A DNA stretch of 64,000 nt from Flavobacterium sp. LC2016-01 (GTDB taxonomy: Bacteria > Bacteroidota > Bacteroidia > Flavobacteriales > Flavobacteriaceae), in contig NZ_WMIC01000004.1 of the NCBI RefSeq assembly GCF_009711135.1, positions 310,001-374,000 of the forward strand, read 5' to 3'. The first letter of the stretch is position 1. Each line of letters starts with the position of its first letter. This document shows, piece by piece, positions 9,078 to 18,388 of the stretch. The notes below the pieces were generated by a model that made no database searches, had not been told where the DNA came from, and saw nothing but the letters and a program-made list of their open reading frames with translations. The position numbers and the translations under genes were made by a program.

Positions 9078-9094
9078 ATAGTATCCTGTACTAT
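9078..9094. promoter_or_regulatory. putative GntR-family operator, site 1
   Basis: ATAGTATCCTGTACTAT is an inverted repeat (ATAGTA, 5 bases, TACTAT). On the minus strand it contains ATAGTACAGGA, identical to 11 bases of the site upstream of rhaT (18691-18701). It lies 53 bases before the CE12 gene. That the GntR-type regulator at 17348-18388 binds here is an inference. Confidence 0.65.
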
Positions 9095-9156
9095 GATGTT
9101 AAAAAGAATTTAAAAATGCTGAAAATTAATATACTTTTTATATTTCGTAAATCAGG

Positions 9157-9173
9157 TAGGTACAGGATAGTAT
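9157..9173. promoter_or_regulatory. putative GntR-family operator, site 2
   Basis: TAGGTACAGGATAGTAT shares the core GTACAGGATA with site 1 read on the minus strand, but its arms are less symmetric. It lies about 105 bases before the rightward gene at 9279, so the divergent RG-I arms each have one site. The rest of 9026-9278 is AT-rich and holds no reading frame. Confidence 0.6.
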
Positions 9174-9278
9174 ACCACAAAAAAACAAAGAAATTGCATC
9201 ATAATTATTGAATTGATAAAAAAAAGCGATTTTAATTTTATTTAATTCTTATTTAGATTTTGCCATTTTTACTGCTTT

Positions 9279-12200
9279 ATGAAAACAAAAAAATATTCTT
9301 TTACAACGCTTTTAAGTTTGCTTTTTTTATTTCCAATCTTAAGTTTTGGACAAAATAAAGGAGCACGCAAACTTCATTATGCGCCAGAAGAAAACAGTTT
9401 TGTTTTAAAAAATGGAACCCGAAAATTCAATCGAGCATTATACGGCTCAAATACCGGATTTAGAGTAGAAACGGGCGATTTGCCTGAACTTGCCATGTAT
9501 ATGCCGGGAATGGGAGGAAATTTTAAACTCGGAATTGTAAATGGAAAAGACAGTAAATGGATTACCGAAGCTTCTAAAATTGATACGCGTTATGTCTTAG
9601 GCACAATGCATTATACAATTGAAGATGCTGTTTTAGGAAAGGGAAAATTATTTGTTGATGTTGTCGCTTTAAAAGAAAAAGAAGGTTTTATTGTAAAAGT
9701 TTATGGAAATGGAGTTTCTAAAAATGTAAATATTATTTGGGCTTTTGGCGGAGCGACAGGAAAGAAATTTAGTCGTGACGGCGATATTGGCGCTGATCCG
9801 GAATCTGTATTTTATTTACAGCCTGATTATTGTCTTGGTAATAAATATACTTTGCAAAAACAATCTTTTTTATTGGAATATGGTTCTGAAAGCAACAAAC
9901 AGAAAACAGGAAACAATAAAAGTGTAACTGGATTTTTTCCCGAATCGAAAGCGCTTTTGGCAAATGCAAAAAATCAAAATTCACCTTTAGAATTGTACAA
10001 TTCAAATGCAGACAATTTGCCGGTTATTTCTGGAAAAACCAATACTATTTCTGAAAAAGCCATTTATTGGCTGTTTTCTCCAGAAGAAATAAAAACAGCT
10101 GTTTCTCAAAAAGAAATTGCGCAGCTTTATGAAAAATCGGTTCAGGAAACGCAGGTTTTAGCGAATCGAGTTAAAGTCAAAACACCCGATCTTTACATCA
10201 ATAATTTAGGTTTCGCCCTTTCAATTGCTTCTGATGGAATTTGGGAAAACCCAGCTTATCTTCATGGCGCAATTGCGTGGAGAATGTACCTGAATGCATG
10301 GCGCGGTGCGTATACTGCAGATCCATTAGGATGGCATGATCGAGCAAAAACACATTTTACAAGTTACAGTAATTCGCAAGTAACTTCGCCAGAAAGCGGT
10401 CCGATTGTTTTGGATGAAGAAAGAAATCTGGCGCGTCAGAAAGAAGAACTTGGAACTTCAATGTTCAGTAGCGGTTATATCAGCCGAAATCCAAATAAAA
10501 ATACAGTTGCGCATCATTACGATATGAATTTGGTTTTTATTGATCAAATGCTGCGTCATTTTAAATGGACGGGAGATCTTGCTTTTTTGAAAGAAATGTG
10601 GTCCACAATAGAAAGACATTTGAATTGGGAAAAAAGAAACTTTGATCCAGATAACGACGGACTTTTTGATGCTTATGCCACAATTTGGGCAAGTGATGCT
10701 TTGCAATATAGTGGTGGTGCCGTAATTCATTCCTCGGCATATAATTATTATGCGAATAAAACGGTTGCTGAATTGGCAAGAAAAATTCAAAAAGATCCAA
10801 CTCCTTATGAAAAGGAAGCGGAGAAAATTTTAAAAGCTTCAAACAATCAACTTTGGATTTCTAAGAAAGGAATTTTTGCTGAATATAAAGATGCTTTAGG
10901 AAACCGATTATTACATGATTCTCCGGGAATTTGGAGCATTTATCCTACGATAGATTCAGAATTGTCAAATCCTTTTGAGAGTTATCAAATGCTGAATTAT
11001 GTAAATAATCAGATTCCTCATATTCCAATTACAGCTGATGGTTTGGATAAAAAAGACCTTTATGTAATTAGTACCACAAATTGGCAACCGTATACTTGGT
11101 CCATAAATAATGTGGCTTTGGCCGAACAATTACATACTTCATTGGCTTTTTGGCAAGGCGGACAATCGGAAAAAGCATTTAAAATGTGGGAAAGTGTTTT
11201 GATTGAAAGTATGTATTTGGGCGCTTCTCCAGGTGGTTTTGAACAGCTTTTGTATCAGGATAAAATGCGTGGCGAATTGTATCGTGATTTTGCTGACCCA
11301 ATCGGAATGGCATCACGAACTTTGGTCGAAGGACTTTTCGGAATTAAGCCTGATGCGGTTGCAGAAGTTTTGACGATTCAGCCTGGTTTTCCTAAAGAGT
11401 GGGAAGAAGCTTCTTTAGAAGTTCCAGATGTTTCGATTTCTTATAATAGAGATAATAGAAAAGATAGTTATCATGTTGAAAATCGTTTTGCATCAAAAAT
11501 GAATTTGAATTTGATTCTGAATGCCTATTATGACGGAATTGAAAGTATTAAAGTAAACGGCAAAAGTGTTTCATGGAAAGTAATTCCCGAAAGTATTGGA
11601 AATCCAAAAATCGGTATTGAAGTTCCTTATAATGCAATTTATGATGTAGTTGTTAATTGGAAAAGTGGCACTTTGGCAACAATGATTACTAAAGATTCAT
11701 ACAATTCTGGAGATGCTTTAAATATTCTTATTGGAAAAGGAGAAATTGTTTCCGTTTATGATCCGCAGGCGGTTTTGGGCGAAATTGTAAAATCAGAACG
11801 AACTTTTCAATCAACTGTAAATGGCGAGGGAAATAAAACCTTTTTCATCCAATTAAAACAAGGCGATTTTTCTTGGTGGAAACCGATTGAATTTACTTTA
11901 AAAAGCAAGAAAGAAACTGAAAAAGTTACTAATTGGGATCTTCCTTTGGATAAATCACAACGCGCAGAAACCATTTCGCTTTCTTCTTATTTCAATGCAA
12001 AAGTTACAGACATTTTTACAAATGAATATTTGTCTCCAAGACCGCAGACGGTGACTTTACAGCTTCCAAAACAAGGAATTGGAAATTGGTGTTACCCAAA
12101 TATTTCGGTCAAAATTGATGACAAAGGTTTACGCGAAAAAGCCAAACAAACAGGAGAAATTAAAACATCAAATGGAATTCCGTTCAAAACGCCTTCAGAG

Positions 12201-12686
12201 GAAAATCAGAAGAATATCATCTTTACTTCGATGTGGGATAATTATCCGAAAAGCATTGATATTCCGCTTGACGGAAAAGCTTCACACGCTTATTTTATGC
12301 TGGCCGGAACGACAAACCCAATGCAAAGCCGAATCACAAACGGAGAAATTACAATAAATTACAGCGACAGAACTTCTGAAATTTTAGCATTGAAAAATCC
12401 AGAAAATTGGTGGCCAATCGAACAGGATTATTTCATAGATGGTTTAGCTTTTACAACCGATGCTCCAAAACCGCCAAGAGTTTATTTAAAAACTGGAGAA
12501 ATTTCGAGAGATTTTAAAGATTTTACTGTTATAAAAGGATTTACCAATTATGGCGTTGACGGCGGTGCAGGAACAATTCTGGATTTGCCATTGGATAAAA
12601 ATAAAACATTAAAAAGCCTGACACTTAAAACAATTGCTAATGATGTGGTGATTGGTTTGATAAGTGTTACTTTAATTAGAGAATGA
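9279..12686 (+). CDS. large secreted DUF4450-like protein, putative RG-I glycosidase
   Basis: A secreted protein of 1135 residues with a clear signal peptide (MKTKKYSFTTLLSLLFLF... to about residue 24). The N-terminal 300 residues (RKFNRALYGSNTGFRVETG, MYMPGMGGNFKLG) resemble the DUF4450 proteins of Bacteroidota. Residues about 300-720 look like an (alpha/alpha)6 six-hairpin barrel, rich in aromatic and acidic residues (HYDMNLVFIDQMLRHF, FDPDNDGLFDAYATIW, GGAVIHSSAYNYYANK). The remaining 400 residues are beta-rich. No biochemical activity is assigned here. Its position between CE12, GH2 and PL11 genes and its shared operator suggest a glycosidase acting on RG-I oligosaccharides. I recognise the family by pattern rather than by a search, so the DUF name is moderately sure. 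Confidence 0.65.
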   Translation: MKTKKYSFTTLLSLLFLFPILSFGQNKGARKLHYAPEENSFVLKNGTRKFNRALYGSNTGFRVETGDLPELAMYMPGMGGNFKLGIVNGKDSKWITEASKIDTRYVLGTMHYTIEDAVLGKGKLFVDVVALKEKEGFIVKVYGNGVSKNVNIIWAFGGATGKKFSRDGDIGADPESVFYLQPDYCLGNKYTLQKQSFLLEYGSESNKQKTGNNKSVTGFFPESKALLANAKNQNSPLELYNSNADNLPVISGKTNTISEKAIYWLFSPEEIKTAVSQKEIAQLYEKSVQETQVLANRVKVKTPDLYINNLGFALSIASDGIWENPAYLHGAIAWRMYLNAWRGAYTADPLGWHDRAKTHFTSYSNSQVTSPESGPIVLDEERNLARQKEELGTSMFSSGYISRNPNKNTVAHHYDMNLVFIDQMLRHFKWTGDLAFLKEMWSTIERHLNWEKRNFDPDNDGLFDAYATIWASDALQYSGGAVIHSSAYNYYANKTVAELARKIQKDPTPYEKEAEKILKASNNQLWISKKGIFAEYKDALGNRLLHDSPGIWSIYPTIDSELSNPFESYQMLNYVNNQIPHIPITADGLDKKDLYVISTTNWQPYTWSINNVALAEQLHTSLAFWQGGQSEKAFKMWESVLIESMYLGASPGGFEQLLYQDKMRGELYRDFADPIGMASRTLVEGLFGIKPDAVAEVLTIQPGFPKEWEEASLEVPDVSISYNRDNRKDSYHVENRFASKMNLNLILNAYYDGIESIKVNGKSVSWKVIPESIGNPKIGIEVPYNAIYDVVVNWKSGTLATMITKDSYNSGDALNILIGKGEIVSVYDPQAVLGEIVKSERTFQSTVNGEGNKTFFIQLKQGDFSWWKPIEFTLKSKKETEKVTNWDLPLDKSQRAETISLSSYFNAKVTDIFTNEYLSPRPQTVTLQLPKQGIGNWCYPNISVKIDDKGLREKAKQTGEIKTSNGIPFKTPSEENQKNIIFTSMWDNYPKSIDIPLDGKASHAYFMLAGTTNPMQSRITNGEITINYSDRTSEILALKNPENWWPIEQDYFIDGLAFTTDAPKPPRVYLKTGEISRDFKDFTVIKGFTNYGVDGGAGTILDLPLDKNKTLKSLTLKTIANDVVIGLISVTLIRE

Positions 12687-12755
12687 GATAATTAGAAAAT
12701 GTGTCAATTTGATAATTATATAATTGTGAAATGTAAGAAGTTAAATGTAAAGCGA

Positions 12756-12832
12756 GCCTTCGACTTCGCTCAGGATGACAGCTGATTCTAAAAGATTCTC
12801 TTTCCTTTTGTCAGGCTGAGCGAAGTCGAAGC
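12756..12832. repeat. inverted repeat, GTCATCCTGAGCGAAGTCGAAGG family
   Basis: The left arm at 12756-12780 (GCCTTCGACTTCGCTCAGG...) pairs with the right arm at 12809-12832 (TGTCAGGCTGAGCGAAGTCG...) over about 24 bp with few mismatches. It fills most of the gap between two co-directional genes. Two TGAAACC units follow at 12842-12855. Confidence 0.85.
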
Positions 12833-12871
12833 CGTTTTGAACCTGAAACCTGAAACAAAAAAAATAACCAA

Positions 12872-14998
12872 ATGAAAAAATATCAAATAATTGCTTTATT
12901 TCTATTTGTGATTTCGTTATCGGCACAACAGAAAATCGATCGAAAAGCATTAGTAAATCGCCACAACGTTCAAATTACGGCTATTGATACTTTGGCTTCT
13001 TTGACTGTTGGAAACGGTGCTTTTGCTTTTACTGTTGATGCGACAGGACTACAGACTTTTCCGAAAACATATCAAAACGGAATTCCGTTGGGAACCGAGT
13101 CGGAGTGGGGATGGGACAGTTATAAAAATACAGAGAATTTTAAGTTTTCTGAGACTTTAAAGGATTATCAGCAATACGGAAGGAATATTTCGTATACTGT
13201 TCAGATTAAAGAACCTAAAAGGAAAGTCGATGCCATAAATTGGTTCAGACAGAATCCGCATTTAGTGCAATTGGGGAATTTAGGTTTTGAAATTTTGAAG
13301 AAAGATGGAAGTCAGGCAAAACCATCAGATATTAAATCGATTTCTCAAAAACTGAATTTGTGGACGGGAGAAATTGAAAGTTATTTTGAAGTTGAAGGAA
13401 TTCCTGTGACTGTATTGACAGCTTCTCACCAAGAAAAAGATGCAATTGGTGTAAAAGTAAAATCCGATTTATTACAGCAAAAACGCTTGAAAATCAGTTT
13501 GAGAATTCCATTTCCAACTGGAGATTGGGCAGATTTTGGAACTAAATATGAAGGAACACAAAATTATACAAGTACCTTAAAACAAAAATCAAAAACAGAA
13601 GCTGTTGTAACACATGTTATGGACAGTATTTCATACAACGTTGATTTAATGTGGAAAGGAAATGCACAAATTAAAAAAGCTGGAGATCATTATTTTGTGG
13701 TTGAAGCGTCAAATACAAATACATTAGAATTAAGTTGTCTTTTTGCTTTGGCAGCTAATAAAACGGAAAATTCTTCTTTTGAAACTATTCAGAACAGCAG
13801 TATAAAAGGCTGGGAGCAATTTTGGCTAAGCGGTGCTGCAGTTGATTTTTCAGGAAGTACTGATCCAAGAGCTAAAGAATTAGAGCGAAGAGTAATTCTT
13901 TCGCAGTATTTAACAAAAGTACAATGTACAGGAAAAGTGCCGCCTCAAGAAACCGGTTTGACTTACAACAGCTGGTACGGAAAACCGCACTTAGAAATGC
14001 ATTGGTGGCATGGTGTTCATTTCGCCCTTTGGAACCGATCAGAATTGCTAGAAAAAAGTCTTCCGTGGTATCAAAAAGTTTTTGATAAAGCAAAAAATAT
14101 TGCCAAAAGACAAGGTTTTGAAGGTGCAAGATGGCAAAAAATGACAGATCCGGATGGAAATGAAAGTCCGTCATCTGTAGGTTCATTTCTAATTTGGCAA
14201 CAACCACATTTTATAACTTATGCCGATTTAATTTACCGTGCAAAACCAACAGCCGCAACCTTGAAACTATACAGCGAACGCGTTTTTGCAACCGCCGATT
14301 TTATGGCTTCGTTTGCAAATTATGATGCTAAAAACGATCGTTATGTTTTAGGCCCGGGTGTAATTCCAGCACAGGAACGCTTTAAGGCAATGGAAACTTT
14401 TAATCCAACTTATGAGTTGACTTATTGGAATTGGGCATTAAAAACGGCAATTTCATGGAAACATGGTTTGAATCAAAATGTGCCTGAAAAATGGGAAAAA
14501 GTTTTGGCTAAATTATCCAAACTTCCAGTTTCTGGTGATGTTTATTTAGCAACAGAAAGCGCAACAGATTCGTATACAAATCCAGAATTCAAAACCGATC
14601 ATCCTTCAGTTTTAGGAACTTTCGGAATGCTTCCTGAAACTTCTTTATTGGATAAAAAAATAATGAAAAACACGTTTGATTTGGTTTGGAAAACATGGTC
14701 TTGGGACAAAACTTGGGGTTGGGATTTCCCAATGACAGCAATGTCTGCTGCACGATTAAACATGCCAGAAAAAGCAATTGATGCTTTGTTCATGAATGTG
14801 ACAACGAACACCTATTTAAAAAACGGACATAATTATCAGGCCGAAAGATTAACATTATATCTTCCAGGAAATGGCGGGTTATTAACTGCCGTTGCGATGA
14901 TGTGCGCAGGCTGGGACGGAACGACAGAAGAAAATCCTGGTTTCCCGAAAGATGGGACTTGGAAAGTGCAAAGCGAAGGATTCCAAAAAATGTTTTAG
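12872..14998 (+). CDS. secreted six-hairpin glycosidase-like protein, unassigned
   Basis: A secreted protein of 708 residues starting with a short signal peptide (MKKYQIIALFLFVISLSAQ). The N-terminal half is a beta-rich super-sandwich (RHNVQITAIDTLASLTVGNG); the C-terminal half resembles an (alpha/alpha)6 barrel. It carries conserved-looking aromatic and acidic motifs such as LEMHWWHGVHFALWNR, GFEGARWQKMTDPDGNE and LIWQQPHF. This layout is shared with GH65/GH95-like enzymes, but I do not recognise a specific family. Context between the DUF4450-like gene and the PL11 lyase suggests action on RG-I fragments, perhaps as an alpha-rhamnosidase or alpha-glycosidase. It is separated from the upstream gene by a repeat, so co-transcription is likely but not certain. 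Confidence 0.7.
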   Translation: MKKYQIIALFLFVISLSAQQKIDRKALVNRHNVQITAIDTLASLTVGNGAFAFTVDATGLQTFPKTYQNGIPLGTESEWGWDSYKNTENFKFSETLKDYQQYGRNISYTVQIKEPKRKVDAINWFRQNPHLVQLGNLGFEILKKDGSQAKPSDIKSISQKLNLWTGEIESYFEVEGIPVTVLTASHQEKDAIGVKVKSDLLQQKRLKISLRIPFPTGDWADFGTKYEGTQNYTSTLKQKSKTEAVVTHVMDSISYNVDLMWKGNAQIKKAGDHYFVVEASNTNTLELSCLFALAANKTENSSFETIQNSSIKGWEQFWLSGAAVDFSGSTDPRAKELERRVILSQYLTKVQCTGKVPPQETGLTYNSWYGKPHLEMHWWHGVHFALWNRSELLEKSLPWYQKVFDKAKNIAKRQGFEGARWQKMTDPDGNESPSSVGSFLIWQQPHFITYADLIYRAKPTAATLKLYSERVFATADFMASFANYDAKNDRYVLGPGVIPAQERFKAMETFNPTYELTYWNWALKTAISWKHGLNQNVPEKWEKVLAKLSKLPVSGDVYLATESATDSYTNPEFKTDHPSVLGTFGMLPETSLLDKKIMKNTFDLVWKTWSWDKTWGWDFPMTAMSAARLNMPEKAIDALFMNVTTNTYLKNGHNYQAERLTLYLPGNGGLLTAVAMMCAGWDGTTEENPGFPKDGTWKVQSEGFQKMF

Positions 14999-15184
14999 GC
15001 TAAAAATAGTACACCGATGATATGGATTCGCTATCGCGAAAATACGGATTATGACGGATTTTTTTTTTAATTGTATAAAATCTTGGAATTGGAATTACAA
15101 GAAAACAAAAACAATCAGTGTCAACCCGTTAAAACCCGTGTCATCAGTGGCCCAATAACAATCCAAAATAAAAAATAACTAATC
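14999..15184. other. intergenic with degenerate repeat text
   Basis: These 186 bases before the PL11 gene contain a small palindromic segment (TTCGCTATCGCGAA), a T-run near 15060 and phrases such as ATACGGATTATGACGGATT. The latter recall the diverged repeat at 25781-25870. No gene or clear promoter is visible. Confidence 0.5.
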
Positions 15185-17032
15185 ATGAAAAATAAAATTC
15201 TATTACTATTATTGCTTTTATCGGTTTCCTTGTTTGCACAAAGGCAAATGGAAAACCTCGATAGAGGCATTATTGCCATAAAAGACAAAGGTCAGTTTTT
15301 TGTAGGCTGGCGCGTTTTAGGAACTGATCCTGATAATCTTGCTTTTAATTTGTACCGAAAAAGCGGTTCTAAAAAAGCAGTCAAATTAAATGACAAGCCA
15401 ATTTCTGGGGCGACTAATTTTTTAGATACAAAAGCAAATGCTCAAGAAGAAAACACTTGGTTTGTAAAAACAGTTTTAAAAGGAAAAGAATCCGACGCCA
15501 AAGGCAGTTTTACAATTCCCGCTTCAAGTCCTGATAAAGATTATTTGTCAATTGTATTAAAGCCAATTGAAGGGTATACTGCAAATGATCTTTCGGTTGG
15601 AGATTTAGATGGGGACGGAAAATACGATTTGATTGTACATATGACCGGAAAAGGCCATGACAATTCACATACAGGAATCACAGATCCCCCTATATTTCAG
15701 GCTTATACTTTGGAAGGGAAATTTTTATGGCAGATTAGTTTAGGCAAGAACATTCGCGAAGGCGCACATTATACGCAGTTTATGGTGTATGATTTAGATG
15801 GAGACAGAATTGCGGAATTGGTTTGTAAAACGGCTGATGGAACAACGGATAGTCAGAATAATGTTGTTGGAGATGCTTCAAAAGATTGGGTTGACCGTGA
15901 TCCAAATTCAGGGACTTTCGGAAAAATATTGAAAGGACCAGAATATCTTTCTGTTTTTGACGGAAGAACTGGAAAGCTTGTTACAACAGTTGATTATATT
16001 GCTGAAAGAGGTGATCTTGCCGGTTGGGGCGGACATGGCGGAAGCGGAGGAAACGACACAAAAGGAAATAGAATTGATCGTTTTACAGCTTGTGTTGCCT
16101 ATTTAGACGGCGTGCATCCAAGTGTGGTGATGTGCCGTGGTTATTATGGAAGAACGGTTTTAGCTGCTTGGGATTTTAAAAACGGAAAACTGACTTCAAG
16201 ATGGGTTTTTGACAGTAAAGATTCTGAAAATCCGTATTCTGGAATGGGAAATCATAATCTTACCGTTGCTGATGTGGATAATGACGGGAAAGATGAAATA
16301 ATCTACGGATCAATGTGTGTTGATGATAACGGAAAAGGTTTATATACAACGGGTTTCAGACACGGAGATGCTATTCATGTTTCTGATTTAGATCTTGATC
16401 TTCCAGGTCTTGAAGTCTTTGGAATTCATGAAATTGAAAATGGTACAACAGGTCCAGGAGCTACCGTTTTTGCTGCAAAAGATGGAAAAGTTTTATTTGC
16501 AGGTTCTATAAATGAAGATGTTGGAAGAGGTGTTGCAGATAATATCGATCCTGAATTAAGAGGAGCGCAGTTTTGGTATTCAGGTTCTCCTGATTTATAT
16601 GATATGAAAGGAAAAGTTGTTGGAAAAGCACCAGGCTCTATTAACTTTTTAATTTATTGGGATGGCGATACTTCTAGAGAATTATTAGATTCAAATCATA
16701 TTGATAAATACAATAAAGGAAGATTGTTTACAGCGACAGGTGCAGTTTCAAATAACGGCACAAAATCGACACCGGCGCTTTCTGCGGATATTCTAGGTGA
16801 TTGGCGTGAAGAACTGATTTTAAGATCAGAAGACAATAAAGAGTTGCGAATTTACTCGACAACAATTCCAACGAATGTAAGACAATATACTTTAATGCAC
16901 GATCCACAATACAGATTGAGTATTGCATGGCAAAATGTAGGTTATAATCAGCCTCCTCATACGAGTTTTTATATGGGATCAGGAATGAAACCAGCGCCTA
17001 AACCGAATATTTCTTTGGTGGTTAAGAAATAG
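15185..17032 (+). CDS. PL11 rhamnogalacturonan lyase
   Basis: A secreted polysaccharide lyase family 11 enzyme (YesW/YesX type), which cleaves the rhamnose-galacturonate backbone of RG-I by beta-elimination. A signal peptide (LLLLLLLSVSLFA) is followed by a small beta domain (about 20-115) and then an eight-bladed propeller. The propeller has repeated calcium-binding DxDxDG loops (GDLDGDGKYD, YDLDGDRIAE, ADVDNDGKDE) and family blocks such as HDNSHTGITDP and GAHYTQFMVYDL. The length of 615 residues is typical. It is the last gene of the rightward RG-I arm, with repeats behind it. Whether it acts endo or exo cannot be told from the sequence alone. Confidence 0.93.
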   Translation: MKNKILLLLLLLSVSLFAQRQMENLDRGIIAIKDKGQFFVGWRVLGTDPDNLAFNLYRKSGSKKAVKLNDKPISGATNFLDTKANAQEENTWFVKTVLKGKESDAKGSFTIPASSPDKDYLSIVLKPIEGYTANDLSVGDLDGDGKYDLIVHMTGKGHDNSHTGITDPPIFQAYTLEGKFLWQISLGKNIREGAHYTQFMVYDLDGDRIAELVCKTADGTTDSQNNVVGDASKDWVDRDPNSGTFGKILKGPEYLSVFDGRTGKLVTTVDYIAERGDLAGWGGHGGSGGNDTKGNRIDRFTACVAYLDGVHPSVVMCRGYYGRTVLAAWDFKNGKLTSRWVFDSKDSENPYSGMGNHNLTVADVDNDGKDEIIYGSMCVDDNGKGLYTTGFRHGDAIHVSDLDLDLPGLEVFGIHEIENGTTGPGATVFAAKDGKVLFAGSINEDVGRGVADNIDPELRGAQFWYSGSPDLYDMKGKVVGKAPGSINFLIYWDGDTSRELLDSNHIDKYNKGRLFTATGAVSNNGTKSTPALSADILGDWREELILRSEDNKELRIYSTTIPTNVRQYTLMHDPQYRLSIAWQNVGYNQPPHTSFYMGSGMKPAPKPNISLVVKK

Positions 17033-17041
17033 GTTTCTTTT

Positions 17042-17123
17042 AGATGCTAAGATTCTAAGATGCTAAGGTTCTAAGGTTTTTTTTACAAGAGGTTTTATCG
17101 TAGAGACGCACAGCAGTGCGTCT
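17042..17123. repeat. tandem and hairpin repeats after the PL11 gene
   Basis: Imperfect tandem copies of a unit like GATGCTAAGATTCTAA run from 17042 to about 17078. Then AGACGCAC (17104-17111) and GTGCGTCT (17116-17123) form a perfect 8-bp stem with a 4-base loop. The latter, followed by a T-rich stretch, could terminate the rightward transcript. Confidence 0.7.
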
Positions 17124-17208
17124 TTCTTATTTTTGTGAACGTATGATTTGTGATAAATAATAAACTTTGAAAAAAACTTAAAAGGTTAGACCAACGATTA
17201 TCCACAAT

Positions 17209-17312
17209 TTTGTCATCCTGACGGAGGAAGGATCACACAAGGAACTCCGCATGCAATGTTACCAATCTTTGTCGAGCTTTTAGTGTGATCCTTCCTCCGT
17301 CAGGATGACAAA
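17209..17312. repeat. perfect 30-bp inverted repeat between convergent genes
   Basis: The arm at 17209-17238 (TTTGTCATCCTGACGGAGG...) is exactly complementary to 17283-17312, with a 44-base loop. The opening GTCATCCTGA is shared with the repeats at 2943 and 12771. It lies between the converging PL11 and GntR-type genes and, with the preceding feature, accounts for the 315-base gap. Confidence 0.92.
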
Positions 17313-17347
17313 CGTTGCGCAAAAAAAAATCTCAGAACCTCAGTCCC

Positions 17348-18388
17348 TTAGATAGAATTTCGATCAATAAAATTAAAAGGCACTTTCACTTCTCCTTTTT
17401 CTTTATTTAAAATCATTCGCGCGGCGGTTTCACCCATAACGTTGAAGTCGGTTGACATAACGGTGATGCCTAATAATTCTTTTAGAGGTGTGTCGTTATA
17501 CGAGATTACGCCAATTTCTTTTCCTAAAATATACTCTTCATCGCGAATCTGTTTCATTAAATTCACCAAATCCGATTCTTCAATAGTAATAAACAAATCA
17601 CCTTTTTTCAGAATCATATCGTCGTAAACTTCACTCAAGATCTCAAAATTGATTTCGTGCTCTACACAAAATTTTCTGAATCCGTGCAAAATTCTTCTCG
17701 GATAAGGATAAACCGCTTTTTCAGGATAAACCAAAATCAGCCTTTTATATTTAGTAATTTTCGAAAGACCTTCTTTTAGCGCATTGTAAATATCATTCTC
17801 AAAATCCTGATAAATCTTGATGATTTCGCCTTCCATTCCTAATTTGATATTGTCCATAATGACCAATTTCTCTTTCGGAATGCGTTCGATTGCTTTTACA
17901 ACTTCATCAGTAAAACTTAAATGTTTCAATTCATCTGTTTTAAAGTGTGTTGTGATGACATAATAATCATAAGCGCCTTCGAATTTGTCAAGCAGGTTTA
18001 GAAATAAGGTTTCGTCACAATGATAAATATGCAGATCAGTATGCGCATTTGCACCAACAGTATTTATGAAAGAACTGTAGGTTTTCATTTTATATGCGCT
18101 CAGTTTATTGAACAGAAAAAGAACATTTACCTTTGATTCGAGTTTTGTTCGGGTAATATAGTAGCCTTTTCCTCGGATAGAAGAAATAATTTTTCGCTCT
18201 TTTAAGATATTATAAGCCTTTTCGACAGTATCACGAGACATATAAAACTCCTCGCTGAAACTGTTAATGGAAGGTATTTTTTGATTTATTTTTAGATTTC
18301 CGTTGGCAATATTCTGTAAAATTGAATCTACAATCTGCTTGTATTTTGGAACCCTTGAATCTTCATCAATTTTAATAAGTTTAATCAT
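17348..18388 (-). CDS. GntR-type regulator with sugar-binding-like domain, probable rhamnose regulator
   Basis: A transcription factor of 346 residues. Residues about 1-75 form a GntR winged helix (SRVPKYKQIVDSIL, INSFSEEFYMSRDTVEKAYN, SSIRGKGYYIT). Residues about 85-346 resemble a periplasmic-binding/LacI-type effector domain (VNVLFLFNKLSAYK, LILVYPEKAVYPYPRRI, IGVISYNDTPLKELLG). This architecture is used by several Bacteroidota sugar regulators, including the fucose regulator type. It is transcribed away from rhaT, with 387 bases between them. It sits between the RG-I arm and the rhamnose genes, and its likely palindromic sites lie before both. The ligand is probably rhamnose or a rhamnose intermediate, by inference. 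Confidence 0.85.
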   Translation of the reverse strand: MIKLIKIDEDSRVPKYKQIVDSILQNIANGNLKINQKIPSINSFSEEFYMSRDTVEKAYNILKERKIISSIRGKGYYITRTKLESKVNVLFLFNKLSAYKMKTYSSFINTVGANAHTDLHIYHCDETLFLNLLDKFEGAYDYYVITTHFKTDELKHLSFTDEVVKAIERIPKEKLVIMDNIKLGMEGEIIKIYQDFENDIYNALKEGLSKITKYKRLILVYPEKAVYPYPRRILHGFRKFCVEHEINFEILSEVYDDMILKKGDLFITIEESDLVNLMKQIRDEEYILGKEIGVISYNDTPLKELLGITVMSTDFNVMGETAARMILNKEKGEVKVPFNFIDRNSI

